The notes: generated by a model from the sequence alone, not told the origin. Counted from the stretch's first letter, positions 27,165 to 36,407 are shown. The stretch: 64,000 nt of DNA from Leptotrichia sp. oral taxon 215 str. W9775 (GCF_000469505.1 NZ_KI272860.1:233997-297996), one strand, 5' to 3'. Made by a program: numbers and translations.

Positions 27165-28428
27165 TCAGATACCCCCTGCATCTGAATTCCGGTACCCTCA
27201 GCTGTATTTCACTTACTATGAAACTTAGCATATCTTCTGTATAATTACTTTTTTCAATACACTCAGCAAATAAATTCAGATTTATTTTCTCATTATAAAA
27301 AAATAGTTTAAAGTCATTTTTTATAAATTCATTACAATTATAGGTTTCTATATTTTCCAGGACATTCTTGCCTATATTTATTTCCTTAAGAGAAAAATTC
27401 TCCTTTATAAATTCATAATCTGAAAAAACTTTATATAGCTCTACTTTACTGTTTATCCTGTTTTCTGTTCCTGCATTTTCTTTAAATCTATCTGTAAAGC
27501 TTTCCTTCCTGAAATTTGTAAAAAGAAAGTATTCTGGCATTTTTTCCAGCTCTATTGAATTTATCATTAAATTTTTTCTGCATTCCTGGATAGATTTTAT
27601 AGAGAATACATTCCATATATTTTCCAGTTTTTTCCTGCTTATTATATGAAGATCATTTAAATTTTCAGAATAGCAGCACAATATATCTCCCGTTCCATTA
27701 TTTTCCACAAGTATTTCATTTTCATCTTTCTTTATTACATATTCAAATGAAATATCATTTTTCACAGGCCTTACAAATATTGAACTTATTATCTTCTTTT
27801 CTTCTATATTCCATAACAAAGTTTTGTTAAACAGTATATTTTCCTCATAAATTCCAAACTCATACACTGCCTCATCCCTGTTTTCCTTTATTTTTTCATA
27901 TAATTCCTTTGTCATCTGGAAATCATATCCCACAACTTTTATTCTGTACATACGTTTAAAATGTGCCATATTTACAGTCTGCCATTTTTTCCCGTTCAGT
28001 TTAAAAGCTTCATACAATCTTTCAATTTTTTTCTCATATCTTCTGTCATATTCAAGAACAATTTTCATTCCATAATTTTCTCCAGCAACATTTATCCATG
28101 CCTCATATTCTCCCTGGACAATATCTTCCAGCTGATTGTAGGAAATATCTACATAAACTTCATTTAAATAAAATTCATCTTCTATATCTGTTACACTATA
28201 CTTTTTTTCCATAACAGGATGATAACTTTCCCTGAAACTATATATTTCCTCATTATCAGAAAGTATTGTTTCAATGAAAATATCTCTCTTTGATTTTATT
28301 ACACTATTTAAATATTTTTCCTTTATCTCAGAAAATCTTTCATCTATTTCTTTTTTCAATTCAAAGAAACTTTCCCTTATTGTTTTACCTGCCAGTTCCT
28401 TTTCAAGTATTATCGTTTCCTTATCCAT
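27157..28428 (-). CDS. Uncharacterised first gene of module A
   Basis: A 423-residue soluble protein, mixed alpha/beta, without recognised motifs; the C-terminus SEIQLRVPEFRCRGYLND and the segment NMAHFKRMYRIKVVGYDF are its most distinctive parts. The longer frame starting at 28491 is rejected because a consensus promoter covers its first 10 codons, leaving the ATG at 28426-28428 as the first usable start. Its ribosome-binding site (AAAGG, close spacing) is weak. As the promoter-proximal gene of the VgrG/tube operon it is a candidate baseplate component; function unknown. Confidence 0.5.
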   Translation of the reverse strand: MDKETIILEKELAGKTIRESFFELKKEIDERFSEIKEKYLNSVIKSKRDIFIETILSDNEEIYSFRESYHPVMEKKYSVTDIEDEFYLNEVYVDISYNQLEDIVQGEYEAWINVAGENYGMKIVLEYDRRYEKKIERLYEAFKLNGKKWQTVNMAHFKRMYRIKVVGYDFQMTKELYEKIKENRDEAVYEFGIYEENILFNKTLLWNIEEKKIISSIFVRPVKNDISFEYVIKKDENEILVENNGTGDILCCYSENLNDLHIISRKKLENIWNVFSIKSIQECRKNLMINSIELEKMPEYFLFTNFRKESFTDRFKENAGTENRINSKVELYKVFSDYEFIKENFSLKEINIGKNVLENIETYNCNEFIKNDFKLFFYNEKINLNLFAECIEKSNYTEDMLSFIVSEIQLRVPEFRCRGYLND

Positions 28429-28462
28429 ACCTTTATTTACCCCATCCCTTAACTTTATTTTA

Positions 28463-28491
28463 ATTATATCATAAATTAATTTTTCTTTCAA
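28463..28491 (-). promoter_or_regulatory. Promoter of module A (17033-28428)
   Basis: TTGAAA (28486-28491), 17 bases, TATAAT (28463-28468) on the minus strand. The ten-gene-long same-strand run from 28428 to 17033 has only short gaps and no strong internal terminator. Confidence 0.75.
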
Positions 28492-28532
28492 CTTATTTTT
28501 AATTTTATTTATAATTTTTCAGTTATTTATGT

Positions 28533-28540
28533 GATATAAT
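28533..28540 (+). promoter_or_regulatory. Extended -10 promoter of the adenosyltransferase gene
   Basis: TGATATAAT on the plus strand is an extended -10 element, 28 bases before the ATG at 28568. No good -35 is seen, which extended -10 promoters tolerate. Confidence 0.6.
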
Positions 28541-28567
28541 TTAAAAATAATTTACAGGAGGTCTATT

Positions 28568-29134
28568 ATGAAAATATATACAAAATACGGGGATAAGGGA
28601 TATACAAGATTATACGGTGGTGAACGTGTAAGTAAAACGCATATAAGAGTTGAAACATACGGAACATCTGATGAATTATGTTCATTGATTGGATCAGTTG
28701 TAGCAAAAATGGAAAATTATCCTGAATTATCTGACATTAGAAAAGAATGTATCATTATACAGCATCATATATTTGATTGTGGAAGTGATTTGGCAACTCC
28801 TGGAGAGTTACGTCCTTACAAACAGACAGAAAAAGATGTAGAATGGCTTGAAAACAGAATAGATGAATATCTTCCACAGTTACCTGAACTTAAGCATTTC
28901 ATTATTCCTGGAGGAAGTAAGATTGCTGCTGAATTTCATATATTAAGAACCTTTACAAGAAAACTGGAAAGAAGAATAGTCGCTCTAATTGAAACAGAAG
29001 AACATGTTAATGAAATTGGATTAAGATACATTAACAGACTTTCAGATTATTTTTTTATTGCTGCCTGTCTTATAAATGTCAGAATGGGAGTAACTGAAAC
29101 TGATTATTTACGTAGTGAAGTAATTTTTAAATAA
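28568..29134 (+). CDS. Cob(I)yrinic acid a,c-diamide/cobalamin adenosyltransferase, PduO type
   Basis: A 188-residue ATP:cob(I)alamin adenosyltransferase that transfers the adenosyl group of ATP to reduced cobalamin. Motifs: KIYTKYGDKGYTRLYGGERV at residues 2-21 (ATP loop), VETYGTSDELCSLIG near 35, FDCGSDLATPG near 77, and RTFTRKLERR with NRLSDYFFIAACLIN in the C-terminal helices. Ribosome-binding site AGGAGGT, 5 bases from the ATG. It is one of only two plus-strand genes and is transcribed divergently from module A. No other cobalamin gene is in the window. Confidence 0.93.
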   Translation: MKIYTKYGDKGYTRLYGGERVSKTHIRVETYGTSDELCSLIGSVVAKMENYPELSDIRKECIIIQHHIFDCGSDLATPGELRPYKQTEKDVEWLENRIDEYLPQLPELKHFIIPGGSKIAAEFHILRTFTRKLERRIVALIETEEHVNEIGLRYINRLSDYFFIAACLINVRMGVTETDYLRSEVIFK

Positions 29135-29157
29135 TTCTGCTACATATGATAATTAAA

Positions 29158-29206
29158 AGAGCTATATTTTATGATAATAATTTTTTACTGCCATAAATAT
29201 AGCTCT
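29158..29206. terminator. Bidirectional terminator between the adenosyltransferase and KilA-N genes
   Basis: AGAGCTATAT (29158-29167) pairs with ATATAGCTCT (29197-29206), with further pairing inside. On the minus strand it is followed by TTTTAATT. It sits just after both convergent reading frames end. Confidence 0.65.
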
Positions 29207-29233
29207 AATTTAAATTCCTATGAAAATTTCCCT

Positions 29234-30083
29234 TCATTTCTTAGTCTTATTTTCTAAACTTTTAAGTTCTGCAGAACTTAATTTTTCTAAGGATAAAAGT
29301 TGTGTCCTGGCAAGTTTTCTAAGTTCTATCATTCTTTCTTTTTGCTTCATATCTTTACTGATTAGAATAGCATTGTAGCTTTCCATATTGGCAAGCACTA
29401 ATAATTTCATTCAGACTTGCATAATCTCGCATATTACCTTTTAATTTTGGATTTTCTTCACGCCACTGTTTTGCCCGCTTATTAAATAGGGCAACATTTA
29501 TCATATCTGCTTCATTGGCATACCTATAAGATAATTGTTCATTTGTCAAATCGGATAGTAGATATTCCTTGATAGCATCTGTATGAATCTTATAGTTAAT
29601 CTTTGAGATTTCACGATTTAAATTCCAACCAAGAGATAATCTAGAATTTTCATCTAATTTAAGTCCCTTATAGTCTTGAATAATATAAAGTTTAAATTCT
29701 GGCGAAATCCATGAAGCAAACTCCATCGCTATATCACTATGAGCAAATGTACCTCCATACCGTCCTGACTTAGAAATTATCCCTATTGCATTTGTCTTTT
29801 CAATCCATTTTTGTGGTGATAAAGTAAATACATTACTACCTGCTTCATTTTTTAACCTATCGAATTCGATAGATTTAAAATTTGGATTATGTATTGATTC
29901 CCATAAACCTAAAAATTGAATATTATCTTTGCTTCTTAACCAGTTATTTATCACTATAAATGGTTCTTCGCTTTTATATCTTGCAATATCTGTAAGACTT
30001 ATATAGTCATTTTTAAAGTCTTCTGTATAGATTTGGATTGAAAATCCATTTGCTTCAATTGTATCTTTTTTAATCTTAGCCAT
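29234..30083 (-). pseudogene. KilA-N domain protein gene with a frameshift
   Basis: The first 242 codons (30083-29355) encode a KilA-N protein: N-terminal TDIARYKSEEPFIVINNWLR, then NVFTLSPQKWIEKTNAIGI and GRYGGTFAHSDIAMEFASWISPEFK. Near 29400 the frame becomes SACQYGKLQCYSNQ and stops at 29355. The +1 alternative frame continues without a break as VLANMESYNAILIS, then KERMIELRKLARTQLLSLEK and ends at a TGA at 29234-29236. The shifted tail is coherent protein, so one indel at about 29400 splits the gene. No slippery heptamer is seen. KilA-N proteins are DNA-binding proteins of phages and mobile elements; this is the only such remnant here. Confidence 0.75.
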
Positions 30084-30185
30084 TTATGAATCCCTCCTCT
30101 TACTGATGTACTATTTACAACAACTATCTTCAAATAATTTAATTTCATTACCCAACTTAATTCCCCCTTTTATTACTTTCTGTAT

Positions 30186-30300
30186 AAAAAAACTGTTTCA
30201 AAAGAAAATTTAAAAATAATATGAAAAATTATATTAGAAAATTTTATTAAATAATTTTATTTCCCATATATTTCATTCCTATTTTTTCATTTTGAAACAG
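30186..30300 (-). terminator. Large-loop terminator or inverted-repeat element after the GH13 gene
   Basis: Perfect 11-base arms CTGTTTCAAAA (30193-30203) and TTTTGAAACAG (30290-30300) enclose about 86 AT-rich bases. Read on the minus strand the second arm is followed by seven T residues. It lies 57 bases after the end of the GH13 gene. It could be a branched terminator or a very small repeat element. Confidence 0.5.
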
Positions 30301-30356
30301 CTCCCTTGTATATTTCAATATTTTATAATTATTTTTTCCTCATCATATAAAATCAT

Positions 30357-32912
30357 CTATTTTTTAAATGAATCAAAAATATTCTTATCATTACTATACA
30401 GAACTTTTACTTCATTTGGTTTCAATATAATATTTATTTTCTTATCGGAAATTGAATAAACTTCCTTTTTATTCAACTGATTTTCATAGAATCCAAAAAG
30501 TTTTGGAACATGAAGACTTACTGGATAAGAATCTCCTGAATTATTCATTATGACAATCATAGACTTATTTCCATAAGCTACTTCATATGAAATAAAATCA
30601 GTATTAGGCCATTGTGGATTTATATCTTTATTCTGATATGTTTTAGCCTTTCTCTTTTCCTCATTTAGATATTGCTGTGTTTCAGCATCAATTCTTCCTT
30701 TAGTTTTAGGATCATTGTATACTTCAAGAACTCTGAATTTTCCATTTTTAAACAATTCCTTATTTTCACTTCTTACCTTTAACAATGTTCTATAAAAATT
30801 CTCAATTTCAGCATTTTCCTTGACAGGATAAGAAACTGTTTTCTGAACTTCATTTATCTGAACAATTTCAGGTGGAAGATTTCTAAGCGTATTAATATCA
30901 TACTTACTTAAATCATCAGTTTCATCTTCGTAAGGTGCATAATCATCCCATAACATTGGTTTTCTGTTTCTAGGAGAATCTGCCCCCCACATTCCTTTTT
31001 CATCTCCATAATATATTACCGAAGTAGCAGGCATTGTCAACTGAACAGCAATTATTCTCTTAAGTTTACTTATTGCATTTCCGTCATATAAATCCGGTCT
31101 TATGTTTAAATATCCCTGATTCGACTGATTATTTCTGTCAAAAACCCTGTTTGGATTTATAATTCCACTGAAAATTCTATCTGTATCAAGCGAATCAATA
31201 TAAACCTGTGTCAGATTAAATCTTTCGCTTGAATATTTATTATAAATTTCATTCATTTTACTGGCAAACTCTACACTTCCAATTCTATAATTCGAGTTAC
31301 TGTTTATTGTATATTTTATCATATTATTTACAATATTATAGTCTGTTCCGCTATCATAAAGTCCGGCATCTATATCATCAGCAAAATTTCTGGAAAATTC
31401 CCCTACTATCAGAAGATCCTTTTTAAACTTTTTCAGGTTTTCTGTTATTTCAACAATATGTGGCTTATTCTTAGCATCATAATAAACATATCTTATACCA
31501 TCAATTCCGTCATCATAAACATTTTCCTTAAATGTTTCATCAGGTCCCAGAACCCATTTTTTCAATGAATTTTCAACATATTCCCTTGCCACCTTTGAAG
31601 ATAAATCAAGCTTTGTATTTTCCCCGTCCTTATACCATTTTTTATAATCTGAATTCATTCTGGCAAAAAATTTTGTTGAAACTGTATCCGGAGCCACTTC
31701 CATAACAACCTTCAATCCTTTTTTATGTGCTTCCTTTATAAGACTTGCAAATTCCAGGTCAGAATCTGTCCAAACCCAAGTAGCTGTATCAGTTAAGTTT
31801 TCTTTCAGAAGATTTTCTTTAGCGGCAGGATTATAAATCAGAAGATTCAATTCCTTATCCCCATTGTTATTATGTACTTTACCTTGTATATCCAGCCCTT
31901 TATTTGTACCAGTCTGCTCTATATATCCAAAATAAGGGTCTACATGGTTAAAATATATTGTGTCGTATTTATGATTTGAAAGGGAATAAAATGGTGAGGA
32001 AATTATAATATATTCCACTCCAAGTTCCTTCAGATAATCAAGTTTTTCCTTAATTCCCTGAAGATCTCCTCCGTAGTATCTCGTATAATTCTGAACATCA
32101 TTCAGTGCATCTTCTTCCCATTCATTTTTAGTTTCATAATTTCCATTCCATTCATTTACAGAAAAAGGATATGGCGTTGTTCCCCATTCAGCAGCAACAA
32201 GGTCTTTTTTTGGAGTACCTGACCGTATTTCTCCTTCAGGCTGAGCAAAATCATCCGTTCCAAATTCATTGAAAATAGGATCATTATCCACATTACCATT
32301 TCTAAAGGAATCTATATATATCTGATATCCTACAGATCCTCTTGCCCATTCTGGAATATATGTCAACTTATCTGATTTTTGATATTGAAATTTCAATACA
32401 CTATTTTCTGAAGTTGTTGTATTTTTTCCATAAAAATATTTTACTTTACCGTCAACCAGCTTAAAGTAATATCCTCTTACATTGTTTGGAATTTCAGCAA
32501 CAAATATTTCATTTCCCCCGTAATTTCCAATACTCTTCATCATTTTTTCTCCGCCATTGTATACAACTTGTGCAGAATAAACATCATTATTTTTTGTTTT
32601 CAGTATCAGCCTTACGTTATTTCCATTAACAATTCTATAATCAGGCGTTTCCTCATGAACCAGTGAATTTATATCAATGATATTATCATCCCTCTGACTA
32701 TATTTAGTAGGACTTTTTACCTCTTCTACAGCACTTTCTTCTGTTTTATCTTCTTTTTCAGAATTACTGTTTTCATTTTTATCCGATAATGTTTTTTCAA
32801 CTTCAACTGATGTTTTCTCAACTTTTGTACTATTATTGGTATTAGTAAAGGAATTTGCCGTAGACATTATTATACATGCCAATATTACTAATTTTAATTT
32901 TAAAGAATTCAT
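30357..32912 (-). CDS. Secreted GH13 (alpha-amylase family) protein with altered catalytic residues
   Basis: An 851-residue exported protein: signal peptide 1-22, a Ser/Glu/Lys-rich linker to about 75, an N-terminal CBM34-like beta domain (VRLILKTKNNDVYSAQVVYN, GYYFKLVDGKVKYFYG), then a GH13 barrel (WARGSVGYQIYIDSFRNG, YYGGDLQGIKEKLDYLKELG, IYYGDEKGMWG) and a C-terminal beta domain. The layout is that of neopullulanase/cyclomaltodextrinase enzymes. However the nucleophile region reads GIRYVYYD (Val where Asp is expected, near residue 470), and region IV SLDTDR has Leu for His. The acid Glu (VGEFS, near 502) remains. The ATG overlaps the comF stop by 4 bases. A binding or altered-activity role is possible. 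Confidence 0.82.
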   Translation of the reverse strand: MNSLKLKLVILACIIMSTANSFTNTNNSTKVEKTSVEVEKTLSDKNENSNSEKEDKTEESAVEEVKSPTKYSQRDDNIIDINSLVHEETPDYRIVNGNNVRLILKTKNNDVYSAQVVYNGGEKMMKSIGNYGGNEIFVAEIPNNVRGYYFKLVDGKVKYFYGKNTTTSENSVLKFQYQKSDKLTYIPEWARGSVGYQIYIDSFRNGNVDNDPIFNEFGTDDFAQPEGEIRSGTPKKDLVAAEWGTTPYPFSVNEWNGNYETKNEWEEDALNDVQNYTRYYGGDLQGIKEKLDYLKELGVEYIIISSPFYSLSNHKYDTIYFNHVDPYFGYIEQTGTNKGLDIQGKVHNNNGDKELNLLIYNPAAKENLLKENLTDTATWVWTDSDLEFASLIKEAHKKGLKVVMEVAPDTVSTKFFARMNSDYKKWYKDGENTKLDLSSKVAREYVENSLKKWVLGPDETFKENVYDDGIDGIRYVYYDAKNKPHIVEITENLKKFKKDLLIVGEFSRNFADDIDAGLYDSGTDYNIVNNMIKYTINSNSNYRIGSVEFASKMNEIYNKYSSERFNLTQVYIDSLDTDRIFSGIINPNRVFDRNNQSNQGYLNIRPDLYDGNAISKLKRIIAVQLTMPATSVIYYGDEKGMWGADSPRNRKPMLWDDYAPYEDETDDLSKYDINTLRNLPPEIVQINEVQKTVSYPVKENAEIENFYRTLLKVRSENKELFKNGKFRVLEVYNDPKTKGRIDAETQQYLNEEKRKAKTYQNKDINPQWPNTDFISYEVAYGNKSMIVIMNNSGDSYPVSLHVPKLFGFYENQLNKKEVYSISDKKINIILKPNEVKVLYSNDKNIFDSFKK

Positions 32913-33685
32913 ACTTCTCCTTTATTCATCTTGATTTCTCTTGCCGCCGCCAGACAAAAAACTGTAATTTCCGTTTTTCTATTTTTTGTCCTTTCACTTC
33001 CAGCTTCAGCAATTTTACGATTTCTTGAATTAATAAAAACCTTCCTGTCAATATCATCTAAAATACTGTTTTTTATTTCCCTAAGGGTTGCTCCTGTTGT
33101 AATTATATCATCAACTAAAAGTATTTTCTTATTTTTAAAATCAAAGTCACTCCCTATCCTGAAACTTCCCCTGATATTTTCTTCCCTCAGTTTTTCATTT
33201 AACAGCTTATGCATTTTTTCTGTATTTTTTACTCTTTTTATTTCCACATAGTTTACATTCAGCCGTTTCAGAATCTCATCAACCTGATTGTATCCTCTCT
33301 CATTTTCCCTCTTTTTATTTATTGGAACACTTACTATAAAATCTATTTTTTCCTTCTGAATAATATATTCAAACTCCTCTTCTATTAACCCTGCAATTAA
33401 TTTTGCAAGATTTTTCTTCCTGTTGTACTTATAGGAAAAAATTAGTTTCTTAAACTCTTCATTATAGTCCCAGATATAGTAAATGTTATTTAATTTCCTC
33501 AATTTCTTTAAATTTAAAAGCCTACTTTCTGTTTCCTCTGATACTATGCCGCCCCCGACTAACTCCCTCCCTGAAATTATGTCCTTATTTTTAAATATAA
33601 TTCCTTTAAAAGTCGAAATTACCTTGTCAACTATATCCTCTATTTTTTTACTAGTAGTTTTTAATTGGGTTTTTGACCTTCTCAA
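32909..33685 (-). CDS. ComF family phosphoribosyltransferase-like protein
   Basis: A protein of up to 258 residues with the type I phosphoribosyltransferase core of ComF/GntX: FIVSVPINKKRENERGYNQVDEI near residue 120 and the PRPP loop ILLVDDIITTGATLREI near 195. ComF proteins support DNA uptake at the inner membrane. The usual N-terminal zinc ribbon is missing; instead a separate 66-residue zinc-ribbon gene overlaps upstream. The start TTG at 33683-33685 is inside that gene by 35 bases and is weakly supported. A ribosome-binding site for the next gene lies in its last codons. The C-terminus is basic and probably helical. Confidence 0.78.
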   Translation of the reverse strand: MRRSKTQLKTTSKKIEDIVDKVISTFKGIIFKNKDIISGRELVGGGIVSEETESRLLNLKKLRKLNNIYYIWDYNEEFKKLIFSYKYNRKKNLAKLIAGLIEEEFEYIIQKEKIDFIVSVPINKKRENERGYNQVDEILKRLNVNYVEIKRVKNTEKMHKLLNEKLREENIRGSFRIGSDFDFKNKKILLVDDIITTGATLREIKNSILDDIDRKVFINSRNRKIAEAGSERTKNRKTEITVFCLAAAREIKMNKGEV

Positions 33686-33851
33686 TGACTTTTGCCGAGT
33701 ACATTTCGGTATAACCGCAATTCTGGCATATTTTTAAATAAAATGTATCAAGAGAAATTTTTGCTCCAGTCAATTTTTTAGTAGGCAATGCAATTGACTT
33801 TACCTCACATGAGGTTGAGCCACATTTTAAACATTTTTCATGATTTTTCAT
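33651..33851 (-). CDS. Small zinc-ribbon protein
   Basis: A 66-residue protein with two Cys pairs, CLKCG at residues 7-11 and CQNCG near 42-46, the pattern of zinc-ribbon proteins of the YpzJ/nucleic acid-binding type. The spacing fits one zinc ion held by four cysteines. The ATG has GAAGGAAA upstream. It overlaps the comF frame, in which the usual ComF zinc ribbon is absent, so the two may work together; this is inferred. Confidence 0.7.
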   Translation of the reverse strand: MKNHEKCLKCGSTSCEVKSIALPTKKLTGAKISLDTFYLKICQNCGYTEMYSAKVIEKVKNPIKNY

Positions 33852-33865
33852 TTTTCCTTCTCACC

Positions 33866-34225
33866 TCAAAATGCATTTTTTATCCAGTTTATTTTATTAT
33901 TACCTAATTTATCTTTTTTTATTCCTATGACATCATATCTTACATTTTGTTTCCATTTTATATTTTTTATATAAATCTGTGAAGAAATCATTATTTTTTC
34001 CAGTTTTTTCCCGTCAATTGTTTCTAACGGCTCACCAAATTCAGAATTTTTTCTATATCTCACTTCTACAAACACAAGTGTTTTTTCCTCTTCATCTGTA
34101 AAAATAATATCTATTTCTCCATATCTTGTATAAAAATTACTTTCAATATATCTCATTCCCTTTGTAATCAGATATTTTTTTGCCAGTTCCTCATATTCAA
34201 ACCCTATTTCCCTTTTCTTTTTCAT
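33866..34225 (-). CDS. YraN family (UPF0102) nuclease-fold protein
   Basis: A 119-residue protein with the YraN hallmark series: EYEELAKKYLITKGMRYIESNF, then RYGEIDIIFTDEEEKTLVFVEVRYRKN, where the Asp and Glu-x-Lys-like EVR residues form the predicted restriction-nuclease-like metal site (Lys replaced by Arg is usual in this family), and VRYDVIGI. A role with DNA processing is inferred in the family. The start overlaps the rnhB stop by one base, indicating coupling. Confidence 0.9.
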   Translation of the reverse strand: MKKKREIGFEYEELAKKYLITKGMRYIESNFYTRYGEIDIIFTDEEEKTLVFVEVRYRKNSEFGEPLETIDGKKLEKIMISSQIYIKNIKWKQNVRYDVIGIKKDKLGNNKINWIKNAF

Positions 34226-34926
34226 TAAAATAATTTTAACCCCCTGTTTTTATCCACCTTTTTTTCTAATTTCCCTTTATTATTTTTTCCTTCAGAGATT
34301 TTATTCTGACTTTTATCACCTAATATCTTTTTCAGAAAAGATTTACGGTGATATTTACAAGGCCCCTTTTCAAGCAATATTTCACGATGTAATTTTGTTC
34401 CATACCCTTTGTGCTTTGCAAAGTTATATTCTGGAAATTCTTTGTCCACTTCCAGCATCATTCTATCTCTGGTCACCTTTGCCACAATTGATGCCGCCGC
34501 AATAGACAATGATTTTGCATCTCCTTTTATTACTTCTTCCTGTTTTCCCATATACCCTTTTATTTTATGATTCCCATCTACTAGAACCACATCAAATTCA
34601 GCTTTTTCAGTCACCTGGCTGATTGCCTTTCTCATTGCGGAAAAAGTTGCATTCAATATGTTCACTTCATCAATTTCCTTTTCATCAGAAATCCCTATTC
34701 CAACTATGCATTTTTCCATTATAATTTCAAAAAGTTTTTTCCTTTTTTTCTCTGTCAGTTTCTTTGAATCATTTATTTCATCAAGTTCAGAAAAATATTC
34801 AGGAATTATAACAGCTCCAGCCACTACTGCTCCGGCGAGAGGTCCTCTTCCTGCCTCATCAACACCTAAAACTGTTCCCTCGTATGTTTCGTCAAATTCC
34901 CTTAAACTATTCATTTTTTCTTCCAT
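34225..34926 (-). CDS. rnhB: Ribonuclease HII
   Basis: A 233-residue enzyme that cuts RNA in RNA-DNA hybrids and single ribonucleotides in DNA. The metal-binding motif GVDEAGRGPLAGAV is at residues 20-33 (Asp, Glu); DVLVDGNHK-like VVLVDGNHKIKG near 110 and IAAASIVAKVTRDR near 145 supply the other acidic residues. The C-terminal 35 residues are an extra basic tail. Two in-frame ATGs (34926, 34914) are possible; both have modest ribosome-binding sites. It lies 3 bases after rluD ends. Confidence 0.95.
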   Translation of the reverse strand: MEEKMNSLREFDETYEGTVLGVDEAGRGPLAGAVVAGAVIIPEYFSELDEINDSKKLTEKKRKKLFEIIMEKCIVGIGISDEKEIDEVNILNATFSAMRKAISQVTEKAEFDVVLVDGNHKIKGYMGKQEEVIKGDAKSLSIAAASIVAKVTRDRMMLEVDKEFPEYNFAKHKGYGTKLHREILLEKGPCKYHRKSFLKKILGDKSQNKISEGKNNKGKLEKKVDKNRGLKLF

Positions 34927-34929
34927 CCG

Positions 34930-35859
34930 TTAATCTGTTATTTCATCTATTTTTAAATCTGATTTTTTTAATGCCTTCTGAAAATCTTCCGGTATTTCTC
35001 CTGTAAATTCCATTGGATGCCCTGTTATTGGATGTATAAACTCAAGCTTATATGCGTGAAGCATCTGCCTTTTTTCATTATCTTTTCTTCCGTATACACT
35101 GTCTCCAAGTATCGGATATCCAAGATGCCTCATATGAACCCTTATCTGATGCGTCCTCCCTGTTTCAATATTTACTTTTACAAGCGTAAATAGGTTATTC
35201 TGGGAAATTACCCTGTAATTTGTTATTGCGTTTTTTCCCTTTGCTGCATCATCAATGACAGTCATTTTCTTCCTGTCATTTTTATCCCTTCCTATTTGAG
35301 TGACAATTTTTCCTTCACTTTTATTGAGTTTTCCCTTTAATATTGCCAGATATGTTTTCCTAATTTTCTTTTCCTGAAACATTTCTGTAAGTGCAGCATG
35401 AACTTTATCATTTTTTGCAATTACAATAAGGCCACTTGTGTCCTTATCCAGCCTGTGCACTATACCTGGCCTTATTTCACCATTTATACCTGACAAATCT
35501 TTTATATGATACAAAATGGCATTTACAAGTGTTCCGGAATAGTGGCCATGTGCAGGATGAACAACTAGCCCAGCCTGCTTATTAATCACAGCTATATCAG
35601 AATCCTCATAAACAATATCAATTTTTATATTTTCAGGTTTAATTTCCGTTGTTTCAACTTCAGGAACTTCAATTATAATTTCATCATTTTCTTCGATTTT
35701 ATATGAAGATTTTGTTGGTTTCCCGTTCACTGTTATATTCCTGTCTTTTATCAGCTGCTGTATTCTCGTTCTTGTAAAATCTGTCTTTCCTGATAAAAAA
35801 CTGTCAATTCTCTCTCCAGTTTCTTCATCAGGAACATCTATTATTAATTTTGATTCCAT
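34930..35859 (-). CDS. RluA/RluD family 23S rRNA pseudouridine synthase
   Basis: A 309-residue protein: N-terminal S4 RNA-binding domain (RIDSFLSGKTDFTRTRIQQLIKD) then the synthase domain with the catalytic Asp in VHRLDKDTSGLIVIAKN near residue 140 and NIETGRTHQIRVHMRHLGYPILGD near 235. Such enzymes convert specific uridines in large-subunit RNA. Start ATG with GAGGAAA upstream. First of a run rluD-rnhB-yraN-zinc ribbon-comF-GH13 with overlapping ends. RluD rather than RluC is preferred on length and the S4 domain; not certain. Confidence 0.93.
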   Translation of the reverse strand: MESKLIIDVPDEETGERIDSFLSGKTDFTRTRIQQLIKDRNITVNGKPTKSSYKIEENDEIIIEVPEVETTEIKPENIKIDIVYEDSDIAVINKQAGLVVHPAHGHYSGTLVNAILYHIKDLSGINGEIRPGIVHRLDKDTSGLIVIAKNDKVHAALTEMFQEKKIRKTYLAILKGKLNKSEGKIVTQIGRDKNDRKKMTVIDDAAKGKNAITNYRVISQNNLFTLVKVNIETGRTHQIRVHMRHLGYPILGDSVYGRKDNEKRQMLHAYKLEFIHPITGHPMEFTGEIPEDFQKALKKSDLKIDEITD

Positions 35860-35948
35860 TCTAATTTTTTCCTCGCCATTTATCTTTTTAATTTACTTTT
35901 CAAGGTTATTTTGGCTATTAAGCCATATAACATACAAATTTTTCAAAC

Positions 35949-36365
35949 TTAACTTTCATCATCACATTTCTGGAAAATACTCATTTTTTCCGAATGATTC
36001 CTATTATGATGATTTCTTATTAACAATGCAAGTTCAGTATCTATACCCTTTATTTTTTCATATCCTCTTTCAGCATGTTCCCTCAACGGTGTCTTTATTT
36101 TAAATTTATGTAGAACCCGTGTTATCATTGAAGTTTTTCCTTTTCCACAATCATGAAGAAGTGCAAGCTTCAAATATATGATTTCATTCTTTAAAGTTGT
36201 TTCGCTTAATTTTTTATACACTTCCAGCGAATGAAACTTATCATATCCGGCCATTTCTAAAAATATTTTCTTTTCATCAGAATCAAGTATTTCAATAACT
36301 TTATTCATAAAATTTTCATCAATCTTTGGAAAAAAGTACTCGATACCTTTTCTTACAATATACAT
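35949..36365 (-). CDS. HD-domain phosphohydrolase-like protein
   Basis: A 138-residue protein with the HD metal site: FHSLEVYKKL near residue 45 (His), ALLHDCGKGK near 69 (His-Asp), and LREHAERGYEKI near 95 (His). Members hydrolyse phosphomono- or diesters, often nucleotides. The ribosome-binding site AGGAAA is close to the ATG. It is followed by a tail of 20 His/Glu-rich residues (IRNHHNRNHSEKM). Substrate unknown. Confidence 0.85.
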   Translation of the reverse strand: MYIVRKGIEYFFPKIDENFMNKVIEILDSDEKKIFLEMAGYDKFHSLEVYKKLSETTLKNEIIYLKLALLHDCGKGKTSMITRVLHKFKIKTPLREHAERGYEKIKGIDTELALLIRNHHNRNHSEKMSIFQKCDDES

Positions 36366-36407
36366 ATTTTCCTCATTTCATTATACATTAACATTCTTAG
36401 ATTTTAT

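Noticed and set aside
17033..28491. Prophage
   Set aside because: No integrase, terminase, portal, capsid or lysis genes; the VgrG/PAAR-like content fits an injection system.
30186..30300. Insertion sequence or MITE
   Set aside because: Arms are perfect but no target duplication is seen and the T run fits a terminator; kept as terminator-like.
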